Origin: Hyphomicrobiales bacterium
Lineage (GTDB): Bacteria; Pseudomonadota; Alphaproteobacteria; Rhizobiales; Rhizobiaceae
DNA length: 64,000 nucleotides
NCBI GenBank assembly: GCA_900466475.1
Contig: UBMI01000016.1
Location: 115,111-179,110, forward strand
Reading direction: 5' to 3'
Shown here: piece by piece, positions 42,314 to 50,534 of the stretch
Numbering within the stretch: the first letter of the stretch is position 1
Layout: every line of letters begins with the position of its first letter
Translations under genes and position numbers: made by a program
Notes under the pieces: model-generated
What the model saw: only the letters and a program-made list of their open reading frames with translations
Told to the model about the DNA's origin: nothing
The model's database searches: none

Positions 42314-43708
42314 ATGACCAATATCGCAGCCTTCCTCTATCTTGTCTCCGGCGTCCTGTTCATTCTGGCGCTTCGCGGGCTCTCGCATCCTGCCACCAGC
42401 CGCAAGGGCAATCTCTACGGCATGATCGGCATGGGGATCGCCATCCTCACGACGCTGGCGCTGGCGACGCCGAATTTCGGCGGTTTCGTGCTCATCATTC
42501 TCGGCCTTGCCATCGGTGGCAGCGCTGGTGCCTATATCGCCCGCACCATTGCGATGACCTCGATGCCGCAGCTTGTTGCCGGTTTCCACTCGCTGGTAGG
42601 CCTCGCGGCGGTTCTTGTCGCCGCATCAGCCCTCTATACGCCGGGCTCTTTCGGCATTGGCGAGATTGGCCAGATCCACACTGAAGCCCGTATCGAAATG
42701 GCGATCGGCGTGGCGATTGGTGCGCTGACCTTCACCGGCTCGATCATCGCCTTCCTGAAACTCGACGGGCGCATGTCCGGCAAACCGATCCTGCTACCCT
42801 TCCGTCATGTGATCAACATCGCTCTGCTTGCCCTGATCGTGCTCTTCATCGTCGGGCTGGCGGCAACGGAAAGCCATTTCGATTTCTGGGCCGTCGTCGC
42901 CTTGTCGCTGGCTCTCGGCGTGCTGCTCATCGTGCCGATCGGTGGCGCCGACATGCCGGTTGTCGTTTCCATGCTCAACTCTTACTCGGGCTGGGCTGCT
43001 GCCGGCATCGGCTTCACGCTCGGCAATCTGGCGCTGATCATCACCGGCGCACTGGTCGGTTCTTCGGGCGCGATCCTGTCCTACATCATGTGCAAGGGCA
43101 TGAATCGCTCTTTCATCTCCGTGATCCTGGGCGGTTTTGGTGGGGAGACGGGCGGCAATGCGACAGATAATTCGGACAAGACCGTCAAGCTCGGCTCGGC
43201 GGAGGACGCTGCCTACCTGATGGCGAACGCTTCCAAGGTCATCATCGTGCCGGGATATGGCATGGCGGTGGCGCAGGCGCAGCATGCATTGCGCGAGCTG
43301 GTCGACAATCTCAAGAAGAACGGCGTGGAAGTGAAATACGCGATCCATCCGGTCGCAGGCCGTATGCCTGGCCATATGAACGTGCTGCTCGCGGAAGCCA
43401 ATGTGCCTTATGACGAGGTGTTCGAGCTTGAGGATATCAACTCGGAATTCGCCCAGGCTGACGTTGCCTATGTCATCGGTGCCAATGACGTCACCAATCC
43501 GGCCGCGCGTGACGACAAGACCTCGCCGATCTACGGGATGCCGATCCTTGACGTCGACAAGGCCAAGACCTGCCTCTTCGTCAAACGCTCGCTCGGCTCG
43601 GGTTACGCCGGCATCGACAACACTCTGTTCTACAAGGACGGCACGATGATGCTGCTTGGGGACGCCAAGAAGGTGACCGAAGAGATCAACAAGGCAATCG
43701 CGCACTGA
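42314..43708 (+). CDS. pntB: NAD(P) transhydrogenase subunit beta
   Basis: The 464-residue protein has eight or nine membrane helices, then the soluble NADP(H)-binding domain III from about 290: VIIVPGYGMAVAQAQHAL, AIHPVAGRMPGHMNVLLAEA and VIGANDVTNPAARDD. With PntAA and PntAB it couples hydride transfer to proton flow across the inner membrane. It starts 10 bases after pntAB with a GAGG site. A strong terminator follows. Confidence 0.95.
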   Translation: MTNIAAFLYLVSGVLFILALRGLSHPATSRKGNLYGMIGMGIAILTTLALATPNFGGFVLIILGLAIGGSAGAYIARTIAMTSMPQLVAGFHSLVGLAAVLVAASALYTPGSFGIGEIGQIHTEARIEMAIGVAIGALTFTGSIIAFLKLDGRMSGKPILLPFRHVINIALLALIVLFIVGLAATESHFDFWAVVALSLALGVLLIVPIGGADMPVVVSMLNSYSGWAAAGIGFTLGNLALIITGALVGSSGAILSYIMCKGMNRSFISVILGGFGGETGGNATDNSDKTVKLGSAEDAAYLMANASKVIIVPGYGMAVAQAQHALRELVDNLKKNGVEVKYAIHPVAGRMPGHMNVLLAEANVPYDEVFELEDINSEFAQADVAYVIGANDVTNPAARDDKTSPIYGMPILDVDKAKTCLFVKRSLGSGYAGIDNTLFYKDGTMMLLGDAKKVTEEINKAIAH

Positions 43709-43710
43709 CT

Positions 43711-43736
43711 GAAAAGCCCGCTTTCGCGGGCTTTTC
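43711..43736. terminator. Strong intrinsic terminator after pntB
   Basis: A perfect 11-bp stem (43711-43721 with 43726-43736), 4-base loop, A-rich before and T-rich after; shared with the convergent DUF992 gene. Confidence 0.88.
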
Positions 43737-43754
43737 TCCTATCATTGCAAACCG

Positions 43755-44237
43755 TCAGATTTCGCCCGGTACAAGCGTCATCTTCTCGACGCCGACGGCG
43801 AGATTGAGACCTTCCTGGGCCTGCACATTGAGCGGCTGCAGCATGAAGGCCTTGTTCGTGCCGCCGGCAATGACCTTGGCACCGCCGCCGGCACCGAGGC
43901 TGGCGTCTGCGCCGATACCGTAATATTCGCCGGCGAGCGCGAAATCCGGGATATTGGTGCCGGTCTTTGCGAGCACCTGCCAGATCATTACGCTCTTGCC
44001 GGTCTGGCCAATATCGATGCCGAATTTCTCGATCTTGCCGGCATAGACTGCCTTAGGGCCGCCCGAAGCAGGCGTATAGGTGCAGATCAGATTCTTCTCG
44101 GATGTGACGATCAGTCCCTGGCCGCCATCCGATCCGCAGACGAGCCGACCAAGCGAAATATAGTCGGCTGCTGCGGCCGAACTGGCCCAGGCTGCGGCCG
44201 AAACGATTGCCGCAGCAATCACGGTTTGCTTGAACAT
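43755..44237 (-). CDS. DUF992 periplasmic protein
   Basis: The 160-residue protein has a signal peptide (ending SAAAA, before DYISLGRLVCG) and a DUF992 domain with two Cys (LVCGSDGG and LICTY) that could form a disulphide, and a Gly-rich GADASLGAGGGAKV segment. DUF992 proteins are small secreted proteins common in Rhizobiales; function is unknown. It is downstream of the histidine kinase gene on the same strand. Confidence 0.85.
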   Translation of the reverse strand: MFKQTVIAAAIVSAAAWASSAAAADYISLGRLVCGSDGGQGLIVTSEKNLICTYTPASGGPKAVYAGKIEKFGIDIGQTGKSVMIWQVLAKTGTNIPDFALAGEYYGIGADASLGAGGGAKVIAGGTNKAFMLQPLNVQAQEGLNLAVGVEKMTLVPGEI

Positions 44238-44299
44238 GGTCCTTCTCCTTTTGAATGACCTGTTCGAAACGGGTGGTTGCAGTGATTGTTCCGGCTGCG

Positions 44300-45943
44300 C
44301 TAGTCGCGCTCCATCGTCCCACGCTGGGCTGTAAGGGTCCAGACGAGACCCTCGGGACGGAAGTCGACATCGACCTTGCCCCGGAAAGCGGAAGCAGCAT
44401 GTGCCTTGATGACGGTCGTGCCGAAACCGGTGCGCGCCGGCGGTTTGACCGGCGGCCCGCCACTTTCAGTCCAGGTGAAGCGCAGCATATTGTCCTCTGC
44501 CGGCTGCCATTCGAAGCGTACGCGACCCTGTGGCACGGAGAGCGCTCCGTATTTTACCGAATTGGTGGCGAGTTCATGCAGCGCGAGGCCGAGGTTCTGC
44601 ACGGCATCGGGTTTGAGGATAAAATCTTTGCCCTCGATCTCCACCTGCTCGCGGGCCTGGGGAAAAGCCTGGAGATGAATATCGATGACGCGATGCAGCA
44701 AGACGCCGGACCACTGTTCGCCTGTCAGAAGCTCAATCGAGCGGACGAGCCCTTCGAGGCGATGGGCGACGGCCAGGCGAAATGTCTCGACGCTGTCTGC
44801 CTGCTTGGAGAGCTGTCGCATCATGGCGAGAACGAGCGTCAGCAGGTTCTTTGTGCGATGGACCAGCTCATGCATGACGAAGCGCAGCCGGTCCTCGCTC
44901 TGACTGCGGTCGAAAGAGGCATTGGACAGTGCAATGGCCACCTGGTTGGCCTCGATGACACTGGTTTCGACCGGCGAAACGATGTGACCTTCGCCAAGCC
45001 GGTTCGCCATGTCGGCAATTTCACGGATCGTGGAGCGGACCTGCCGGGCAACGGCATAGGTAGCAAGCACGGCGACGAGCAGCAGCACAAGGCCACCGAT
45101 CAGAAGGAAGCGCCAGGTGCTGAGGATCGGTGCCTGTGCCGTGGCGATCGGCCCCCATACCACCGTCTTCCAGGACCAGCCGGGAATTTGCGCATAGCCC
45201 AACAGGGCATGTGGAAGAATATCGCTGTCTTCAAAAACGCCGCTGGATGCGACGAGCGAGGGCAGAATGCGCGGGTCGAAGGGTTCGCCAGGCTGCAGAT
45301 TGGCAGGGCCTCGGCTCGCTACCACATGGCCTCCCTGATCGATGACGGCCGCCGACCAGCCGGAGGCAAGGCCCTCTGTCGTGACGAGTCTTGCAAGGTC
45401 GTTGGCATTCTGGGTGATGATCAATGCGGAGACGGGATCATCATCGCGCGGCAGGGTGACGTTATAGACCCACATGCCGCTCGTTGCGCCCATGAAGACA
45501 TCGGAGGCTTCGATCCGCCCGGACTTCATCGCGGCCTCCAAAGCCGCGATGTTCGTCGTCTTGCCGAGCGGCGTGCCAAAGGCGCGACGGGTATTCAGAA
45601 ATTGCTGCCCGGTCCTGTCGACGGCAATCACATAAAGCGTATCGCCGCGCAGCGCGGTTTCCGTGCGATTGTAGAAAGATTCATAGTCGCCGCTTTCCAG
45701 CTCCGGCGAGGAGGACAGCAGCCGCAATGTCGTTGCCATATCCTGAAGCTGGCGGTCGATGGTGCGTGAGAGGGCGAGCGCATCCTGTGCGGTTTCACGC
45801 TTGAGCGTAGATCGCTGGTTGTCCTCCAGCTGCATGAGAAGAAGGGCAACGAAAGCGAAGATCGGCAAGGCGATCGCCACTGCCATGGCGATGAGATATG
45901 TCCCGATCGAAGCTTTCGGAAAAAGACGTGTGGCGAACCTCAT
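44300..45943 (-). CDS. HWE-family sensor histidine kinase
   Basis: The 547-residue protein has a membrane helix at about 17-37, a periplasmic double-Cache-like sensor (40-275), a second helix at 278-299, a HAMP region, then the kinase. The phosphoacceptor is H362 in HELVHRTKN, the HWE/HisKA_2 H-box. The N-box is LALHELATNSVKYGAL, with WTESGGP and GFGTTVIKAH following. This family is linked to the alphaproteobacterial general stress response and light responses. No response regulator gene lies next to it. The signal is unknown. Confidence 0.92.
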   Translation of the reverse strand: MRFATRLFPKASIGTYLIAMAVAIALPIFAFVALLLMQLEDNQRSTLKRETAQDALALSRTIDRQLQDMATTLRLLSSSPELESGDYESFYNRTETALRGDTLYVIAVDRTGQQFLNTRRAFGTPLGKTTNIAALEAAMKSGRIEASDVFMGATSGMWVYNVTLPRDDDPVSALIITQNANDLARLVTTEGLASGWSAAVIDQGGHVVASRGPANLQPGEPFDPRILPSLVASSGVFEDSDILPHALLGYAQIPGWSWKTVVWGPIATAQAPILSTWRFLLIGGLVLLLVAVLATYAVARQVRSTIREIADMANRLGEGHIVSPVETSVIEANQVAIALSNASFDRSQSEDRLRFVMHELVHRTKNLLTLVLAMMRQLSKQADSVETFRLAVAHRLEGLVRSIELLTGEQWSGVLLHRVIDIHLQAFPQAREQVEIEGKDFILKPDAVQNLGLALHELATNSVKYGALSVPQGRVRFEWQPAEDNMLRFTWTESGGPPVKPPARTGFGTTVIKAHAASAFRGKVDVDFRPEGLVWTLTAQRGTMERD

Positions 45944-46156
45944 CGATGTCGCCCCCGAACTGCCGGGGTGGGATGCTGGGGAAGCTCGGTTTCGCAGAGT
46001 CCAACGAAAGCAAGAATCCGCATCGCTCGCAAACGCCCCTTACATCCGTACCGCCCAATAGCCTGCCATCAAAGCACGGTCATGTTAGGGGGCGGGGCAT
46101 TTGGTTGCAACCTACTAAAATAGTCAGGTGCAAAATCGTCAATATTTAATGGACTG

Positions 46157-47227
46157 CTACCGGTCGGCGAAGCGTTGCAATCGGAAGGGCAGAAGGCTTT
46201 CGTCATTCTTGCCTGACAGAAGCTCGTCGGCGGCAAGCAGGCCGACAAGCGGAGCAAGCGTGACGCCGGAATGCATCACCGTTACATAGAGACCCGGCAA
46301 GCCAGTATTGCCGATGATGGGAAAACCATCGGCAGGAGTCGGGCGAAAACCGACCGTGAAGAAATCGAGCTTCAGATCGGCATTGTCCAAGATCGTCGCT
46401 TTCACGCGTGCAAAGAGTTCCGCTGCACTTGCCCGATGATCTTCACCCGGATCGCCGCCACCGAAATCCGAACCAGCAATGATGCGGCCTTCCGCCGTCT
46501 GGCGCATATGCAGACGGGGTGTCATGACGAGACCGTTCAAGCGTTTGGAGACAGGACGGGAGTGTACGATCAGACCGGCGGGTGCTGACAGCGGCAACGT
46601 TATTCCTGCCGAGGCGGCGATCGGAACTGCGCCTGCCCCTGCGGCCAGTACGACATGATCGGCTTCGAGCATGCCTTCCGAGGTGACAAGTCCGACGATT
46701 CGTCCAGCACTTTGGAGCAGGCCGTTGACCGTGGCATGAACGAACGTCGCGCCATGCGCTTTGGCATCCGCGAGCAGCAAACGTGCTGCAGCAACAGGCT
46801 CCACCGCGCCTTCTTCTGCAACATGGAGGGCGAAATCAGGATATTCGCCAAGGCAGGGTTCGATCAGCGTGCTTTCCTGCCGGTTCAGCCGGCTGATACC
46901 GTAGCCCCAACGGCCGTGTTCGTCGGCATAGGCTTCGAGATCGGCTGCGGGCATATCCCAGCAGAGACCGCCGCACCACGCAAGCGGCAGGCCGGGCAGT
47001 TCCCGCGCCAGCCGCTTCCACTCGGCCATCGCGCGGCGGCGAAAGTGGAAATAGAATTCGGGATTACCCCAGCTTGCATTGATCCATGCAAAGGAACAGG
47101 GCGTTGCCACTCCGCCAAGCTCCTCGCCGACGACGGTGACCGTTGCACCCTTGCGTGTGAGATGCCAGGCAATGGAGGCGCCAATTATGCCTGCGCCGAC
47201 GACGATCACATGCGGTTTCGCCGTCAT
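46157..47227 (-). CDS. FAD-dependent amine/D-amino acid oxidoreductase (DAO family)
   Basis: The 356-residue protein begins with a dinucleotide fold VIVVGAGIIGASIAWHLTRKG (about 7-27), then the glycine-oxidase/DadA-type region and a C-terminal GLYVTVMHSGVTLAPLVGLLAADEL segment that closes over FAD. It would oxidise an amino acid or amine; the substrate is not set by the sequence. It is a single gene, 25 bases before the TPR gene on the same strand in transcription order reversed (TPR gene is upstream). Confidence 0.88.
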   Translation of the reverse strand: MTAKPHVIVVGAGIIGASIAWHLTRKGATVTVVGEELGGVATPCSFAWINASWGNPEFYFHFRRRAMAEWKRLARELPGLPLAWCGGLCWDMPAADLEAYADEHGRWGYGISRLNRQESTLIEPCLGEYPDFALHVAEEGAVEPVAAARLLLADAKAHGATFVHATVNGLLQSAGRIVGLVTSEGMLEADHVVLAAGAGAVPIAASAGITLPLSAPAGLIVHSRPVSKRLNGLVMTPRLHMRQTAEGRIIAGSDFGGGDPGEDHRASAAELFARVKATILDNADLKLDFFTVGFRPTPADGFPIIGNTGLPGLYVTVMHSGVTLAPLVGLLAADELLSGKNDESLLPFRLQRFADR

Positions 47228-47251
47228 CGTCGCCCTCCCTTTTCGAGTCCG

Positions 47252-48118
47252 TTAGCCGGTCGTGCCGCCGACGCGGGCAAGTCCGTCCCTTGCCGGCTGA
47301 TATTTCGGATCGAGGCCGACAGCGTGGCGATAGGAGCGGATTGCCTTGTCCTTTTCGCCACGGCGCTCATAGACGAGAGCCTGGTTTGCCCAGGATTCGG
47401 CAAGATTGCCGTTGAGCTCGATCGCGTGGTTGAAGTCGGCGAATGCGTTGTCGTTGTCGTTCAGCGCGATATAGGAAATGCCGCGGCCATTATAGGGCTC
47501 GGGCGAGTTCGGCGACAGCGAGATCGCCTTCGAGAAGTCGTCGATCGCCTTATCCTGCTGATTGCGCTTCTGGTAGATCAGGCCGCGATTGTGATAGGCG
47601 CGACCATCGGTGGTGCCGAGCTGAATCGCTTTTGAGAAATCATTGAAGGCCTGATCGTCCTGGCCGGCCATGCGATAGACGTTGCCGCGACCGATATAGG
47701 CGACGTCATAGCTCGGATTGATCTGCAGGGCGGCATTGTAGTCGGCGATCGCCTGCGGCTGCTGACCCATGTTGCGGTACACCAGCGCGCGGTTGGCATA
47801 GGCCTGGAAGAAGCGCGGGTTGATCTGCAGCGCGGTGTTGAAGTCGTCGAGCGCCTTGCGGAATTCGCCGGCGCGACCATAGGCGGAACCGCGAACATTG
47901 TAGCCTTCCGGATCGCGCGGATTGGCGTTGATGACGGCCGTGAGCGACGCAATGTTTTCCTGTGAGCCCTGCGCCTTGTCGATGCGGATCACAGCATCCG
48001 ACGTGTTGGTCGTTTCGCAACCGGCAAGGCCGAGCGCCGCGGCAAGTGCCAGCGAGGCGAATACGGCCGATTTCTGCGAACGCGACGAGCGGGACGGATA
48101 GAAGTTTATGACAGCCAT
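47252..48118 (-). CDS. TPR-repeat lipoprotein (NlpI-like)
   Basis: The 288-residue protein has a lipoprotein signal (LALAAALGLAGC at about 24-35, a lipobox with Cys), then about six tetratricopeptide repeats, for example AYANRALVYRNMGQQPQAIADYNAAL. It should be anchored in the membrane and hold other proteins. ATG 48118 (MAVINFYPSR) is preferred over the frame opening at 48154. It is upstream of the FAD oxidoreductase gene. Confidence 0.9.
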   Translation of the reverse strand: MAVINFYPSRSSRSQKSAVFASLALAAALGLAGCETTNTSDAVIRIDKAQGSQENIASLTAVINANPRDPEGYNVRGSAYGRAGEFRKALDDFNTALQINPRFFQAYANRALVYRNMGQQPQAIADYNAALQINPSYDVAYIGRGNVYRMAGQDDQAFNDFSKAIQLGTTDGRAYHNRGLIYQKRNQQDKAIDDFSKAISLSPNSPEPYNGRGISYIALNDNDNAFADFNHAIELNGNLAESWANQALVYERRGEKDKAIRSYRHAVGLDPKYQPARDGLARVGGTTG

Positions 48119-48183
48119 TCGGGCTCGCTTTCCCCCATGCACCATATCCGGCAAAGCGGATATGCAATCTTCAGCAGCAAATT

Positions 48184-48217
48184 AAAAAAGGCGGCGGCGA
48201 AACCTATCGCCCCCGCC
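48184..48217 (-). terminator. Intrinsic terminator of rpsU
   Basis: Read on the minus strand: arms 48217-48208 and 48199-48190 (10 bases, one mismatch), 8-base loop, then a run of six T (48189-48184). It ends the rpsU transcript. Confidence 0.85.
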
Positions 48218-48258
48218 ACACATGCATCTGAAAACGTCGAAAAAACGACGGCACCGCC

Positions 48259-48471
48259 TTAGCGTGCAACCAGACCTTCGCGCTGAGCGCGCTTGCGGGC
48301 CAGCTTGCGAACACGACGAACAGCCTCGGCCTTTTCGCGAGCACGCTTCTGCGACGGCTTTTCGTAGTAGTCGCGCATCTTCATTTCGCGAAAAATGCCT
48401 TCGCGCTGCATCTTCTTCTTGAGAGCGCGGAGAGCCTGGTCAACATTGTTATCGCGGACAAGTACCTGCAC
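48259..48471 (-). CDS. rpsU: 30S ribosomal protein S21
   Basis: The 70-residue basic protein begins MQVLVRDNNVDQALRALKKK and has EKAEAVRRVRKLARKRAQREG, the S21 pattern. Two GTG codons are in frame. GTG 48471 is chosen because AAGGA lies 11 bases before it and family members begin MQVLVRDN; GTG 48480 lies too close to that site. S21 is the small ribosomal protein near the anti-Shine-Dalgarno region. A terminator follows. Confidence 0.94.
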   Translation of the reverse strand: MQVLVRDNNVDQALRALKKKMQREGIFREMKMRDYYEKPSQKRAREKAEAVRRVRKLARKRAQREGLVAR

Positions 48472-48650
48472 GAGAATCACGTTCCTTTGGTTTGGTTGAT
48501 GCCGAAAGGCGGCGCAGCGCCTGGGGCAAAAAAATAACGTTCGCGCGGCCGCGGCCTTGCGATTGGTGTTGCGGGATATCAGATCGACGGAATGAAGTCC
48601 AGACGGGATATGCGCTCGCGCGGAAAAATCCCGCCCGTGCCTATAAGGAG

Positions 48651-50279
48651 CTAGGGGCGGGCCTTCTCGGGCTTCGTTTCGTCCAGGGCGGCAATCGCTT
48701 CCTTCAGCGCGGCGACAACACGGGCGCGGTCCGCCGGCTCAAGCCGAGCCGTGTCCAGATGCAGGTCCAGTCCTGCGAGATGTTCGCTGAGAACGCGGCT
48801 CTTGTGATCGGCGCCGAGCATCAACCCGTCCACGGCGTAGGGTACGATCTCCCGCTGAATGCCCTTCATGGTGATCGGCGGCAAAGGATGGGCATCGACG
48901 ATATCCTTCACCAGCGCATAGGTTTCGTAGCTGACGACGATTTCTCCACCCTGGGCGATCGATTGCAGACGTGCGGCGAGGTTCGCTTCGGCACCGATGA
49001 TCGTATAGTCCATGCGGTCGCTGCTGCCGAAATTGCCGACGTTGCAATAGCCGCTGTTAATTCCCATGCGAACGACGAAGGGCTCTTCCGTCCCGTTCCG
49101 ACGCCATCTCTCCTTCAGTTCGCCGAGCCGGCGCTGCATGTCGACTGCCATGCGCAGGCAAGCCTTTGCGTCTTCCTCTGCCCCCTTGGTTTCCGGATCA
49201 CCGAAGAAGACCAGCATGGCATCGCCAATGAACTTGTCCACCGTGCCTCCGTGCTTGAGTGCAATCGTAGACATTTCGGTCAGATATTCATTCAGCATTT
49301 CCGTCAGCGCCTCCGGCTGCAGGCGCTCGGTCGTGGCGGTGAAATCCTTGATGTCCGAGAAGAAGATCGTCAGGCGTTTTCGCTCGGTATGGACAACCAC
49401 ATCCTTCTGGCCGCTGAAGATGCTCTTATAGATTTGCGGCGACAGATAGCGGGAAATCTTCAGGGAGACGCTGGCGAGGAATTCGTTCGCCGCTTCGAGG
49501 TCGCGATTGGCACTGTGGATGACACGCGTCTGCTGGCGCTGCAGAAAAATGAAGCTGATGCCGATGATGGCGACGAAGAAGAAATAGCAGAGCAGATATT
49601 TGAAGGCGAGAACATTGCTTGCATAGGGCTGGCGGATGATGACCTCCTGAATGCCGCGCACATCTCCTACCTTCCAATCCCTTTTCGGGCTTTCAGGATG
49701 CGTGTTGTGGCAGGCGACGCAAGCCTGACCCATAATCACAGGCGTGATGAGCCGCAACGTATCGGTGAATCCGACGCGGGTGAGGTCAGTCAGTGTTTGG
49801 CTGGAATTGGCGCGCAGGGATGCGAGTGATGCCGTTTCGAAATTGTCGAGATCGTGAGGCGCGCGATTCTTGAAGGGCAGGTCAGAGAGGAAGCGATAGG
49901 TGATGTTGGCCTGCTGCTCCTTGATGACATCGCCCAGTTCCAGCGAAAGCGTGGCGGGAAGTGGAATGGCGCCTGGAATGTTGGCGTAGTTATGCGAGAC
50001 GACCGTGCCGCTGACATCGCCAGCCTGATGGGCCGCGAGGACCCTGCCGACGACATTCGCCGAATAATAGGAGCGTATGCTGGTGACGAGAGAACTCATA
50101 TCCCGCGCCTGCCGGCGCAGCGCGCTTTCAGAGAGGTCGCTAATATCCAGCCAGACAGCGAGCGGCAGCCCGGCCAGCATCGCCAGCACGACGGCGATCA
50201 GCCAATAGCCGCTTCTGCGGGCGGCAGAGGCCGAATTTTCCGCAGTTCTTGCCGTGGTCGCTCCTTGCGGATCTGCCAT
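48651..50279 (-). CDS. Class III adenylate cyclase with periplasmic DUF3365 heme-type sensor
   Basis: The 542-residue protein has a helix at 26-44, a periplasmic DUF3365-like domain (about 48-225) with a c-type heme motif C187-VA-C190-H191 (GQACVACHNTHP), a second helix at 228-247, a linker, and a class III cyclase domain: metal Asp D309 (FFSDIKDFT) and D353 (KFIGDAMLVFF), K349, and YTIIGAEANLAARLQ. It should make cAMP under control of heme redox or gas. It is divergent from the CHASE2 cyclase. Confidence 0.92.
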   Translation of the reverse strand: MADPQGATTARTAENSASAARRSGYWLIAVVLAMLAGLPLAVWLDISDLSESALRRQARDMSSLVTSIRSYYSANVVGRVLAAHQAGDVSGTVVSHNYANIPGAIPLPATLSLELGDVIKEQQANITYRFLSDLPFKNRAPHDLDNFETASLASLRANSSQTLTDLTRVGFTDTLRLITPVIMGQACVACHNTHPESPKRDWKVGDVRGIQEVIIRQPYASNVLAFKYLLCYFFFVAIIGISFIFLQRQQTRVIHSANRDLEAANEFLASVSLKISRYLSPQIYKSIFSGQKDVVVHTERKRLTIFFSDIKDFTATTERLQPEALTEMLNEYLTEMSTIALKHGGTVDKFIGDAMLVFFGDPETKGAEEDAKACLRMAVDMQRRLGELKERWRRNGTEEPFVVRMGINSGYCNVGNFGSSDRMDYTIIGAEANLAARLQSIAQGGEIVVSYETYALVKDIVDAHPLPPITMKGIQREIVPYAVDGLMLGADHKSRVLSEHLAGLDLHLDTARLEPADRARVVAALKEAIAALDETKPEKARP

Positions 50280-50534
50280 GGCTCATCCCCTCGACAATGA
50301 TTGAATTATCAAATCCCTGAGACACAAAAACATTTCACCGCAGGCGCGGCAAGGCCGGCGCTCAAAGGTCGGGCAAAAAGCGATGACCAAATCTGGAAGT
50401 AATTTCGTGCTGGGTTGCCGTTCGGTTTGTTTTTCAGCTTGTGCGCATGAACGAATGGTCATTGGCGTCAAACAAGCGTAGCTTGCCTGCGGCGGGACGG
50501 CCCCGGGGCCGTCTCGAGGGGAGGTCGGAAACGC

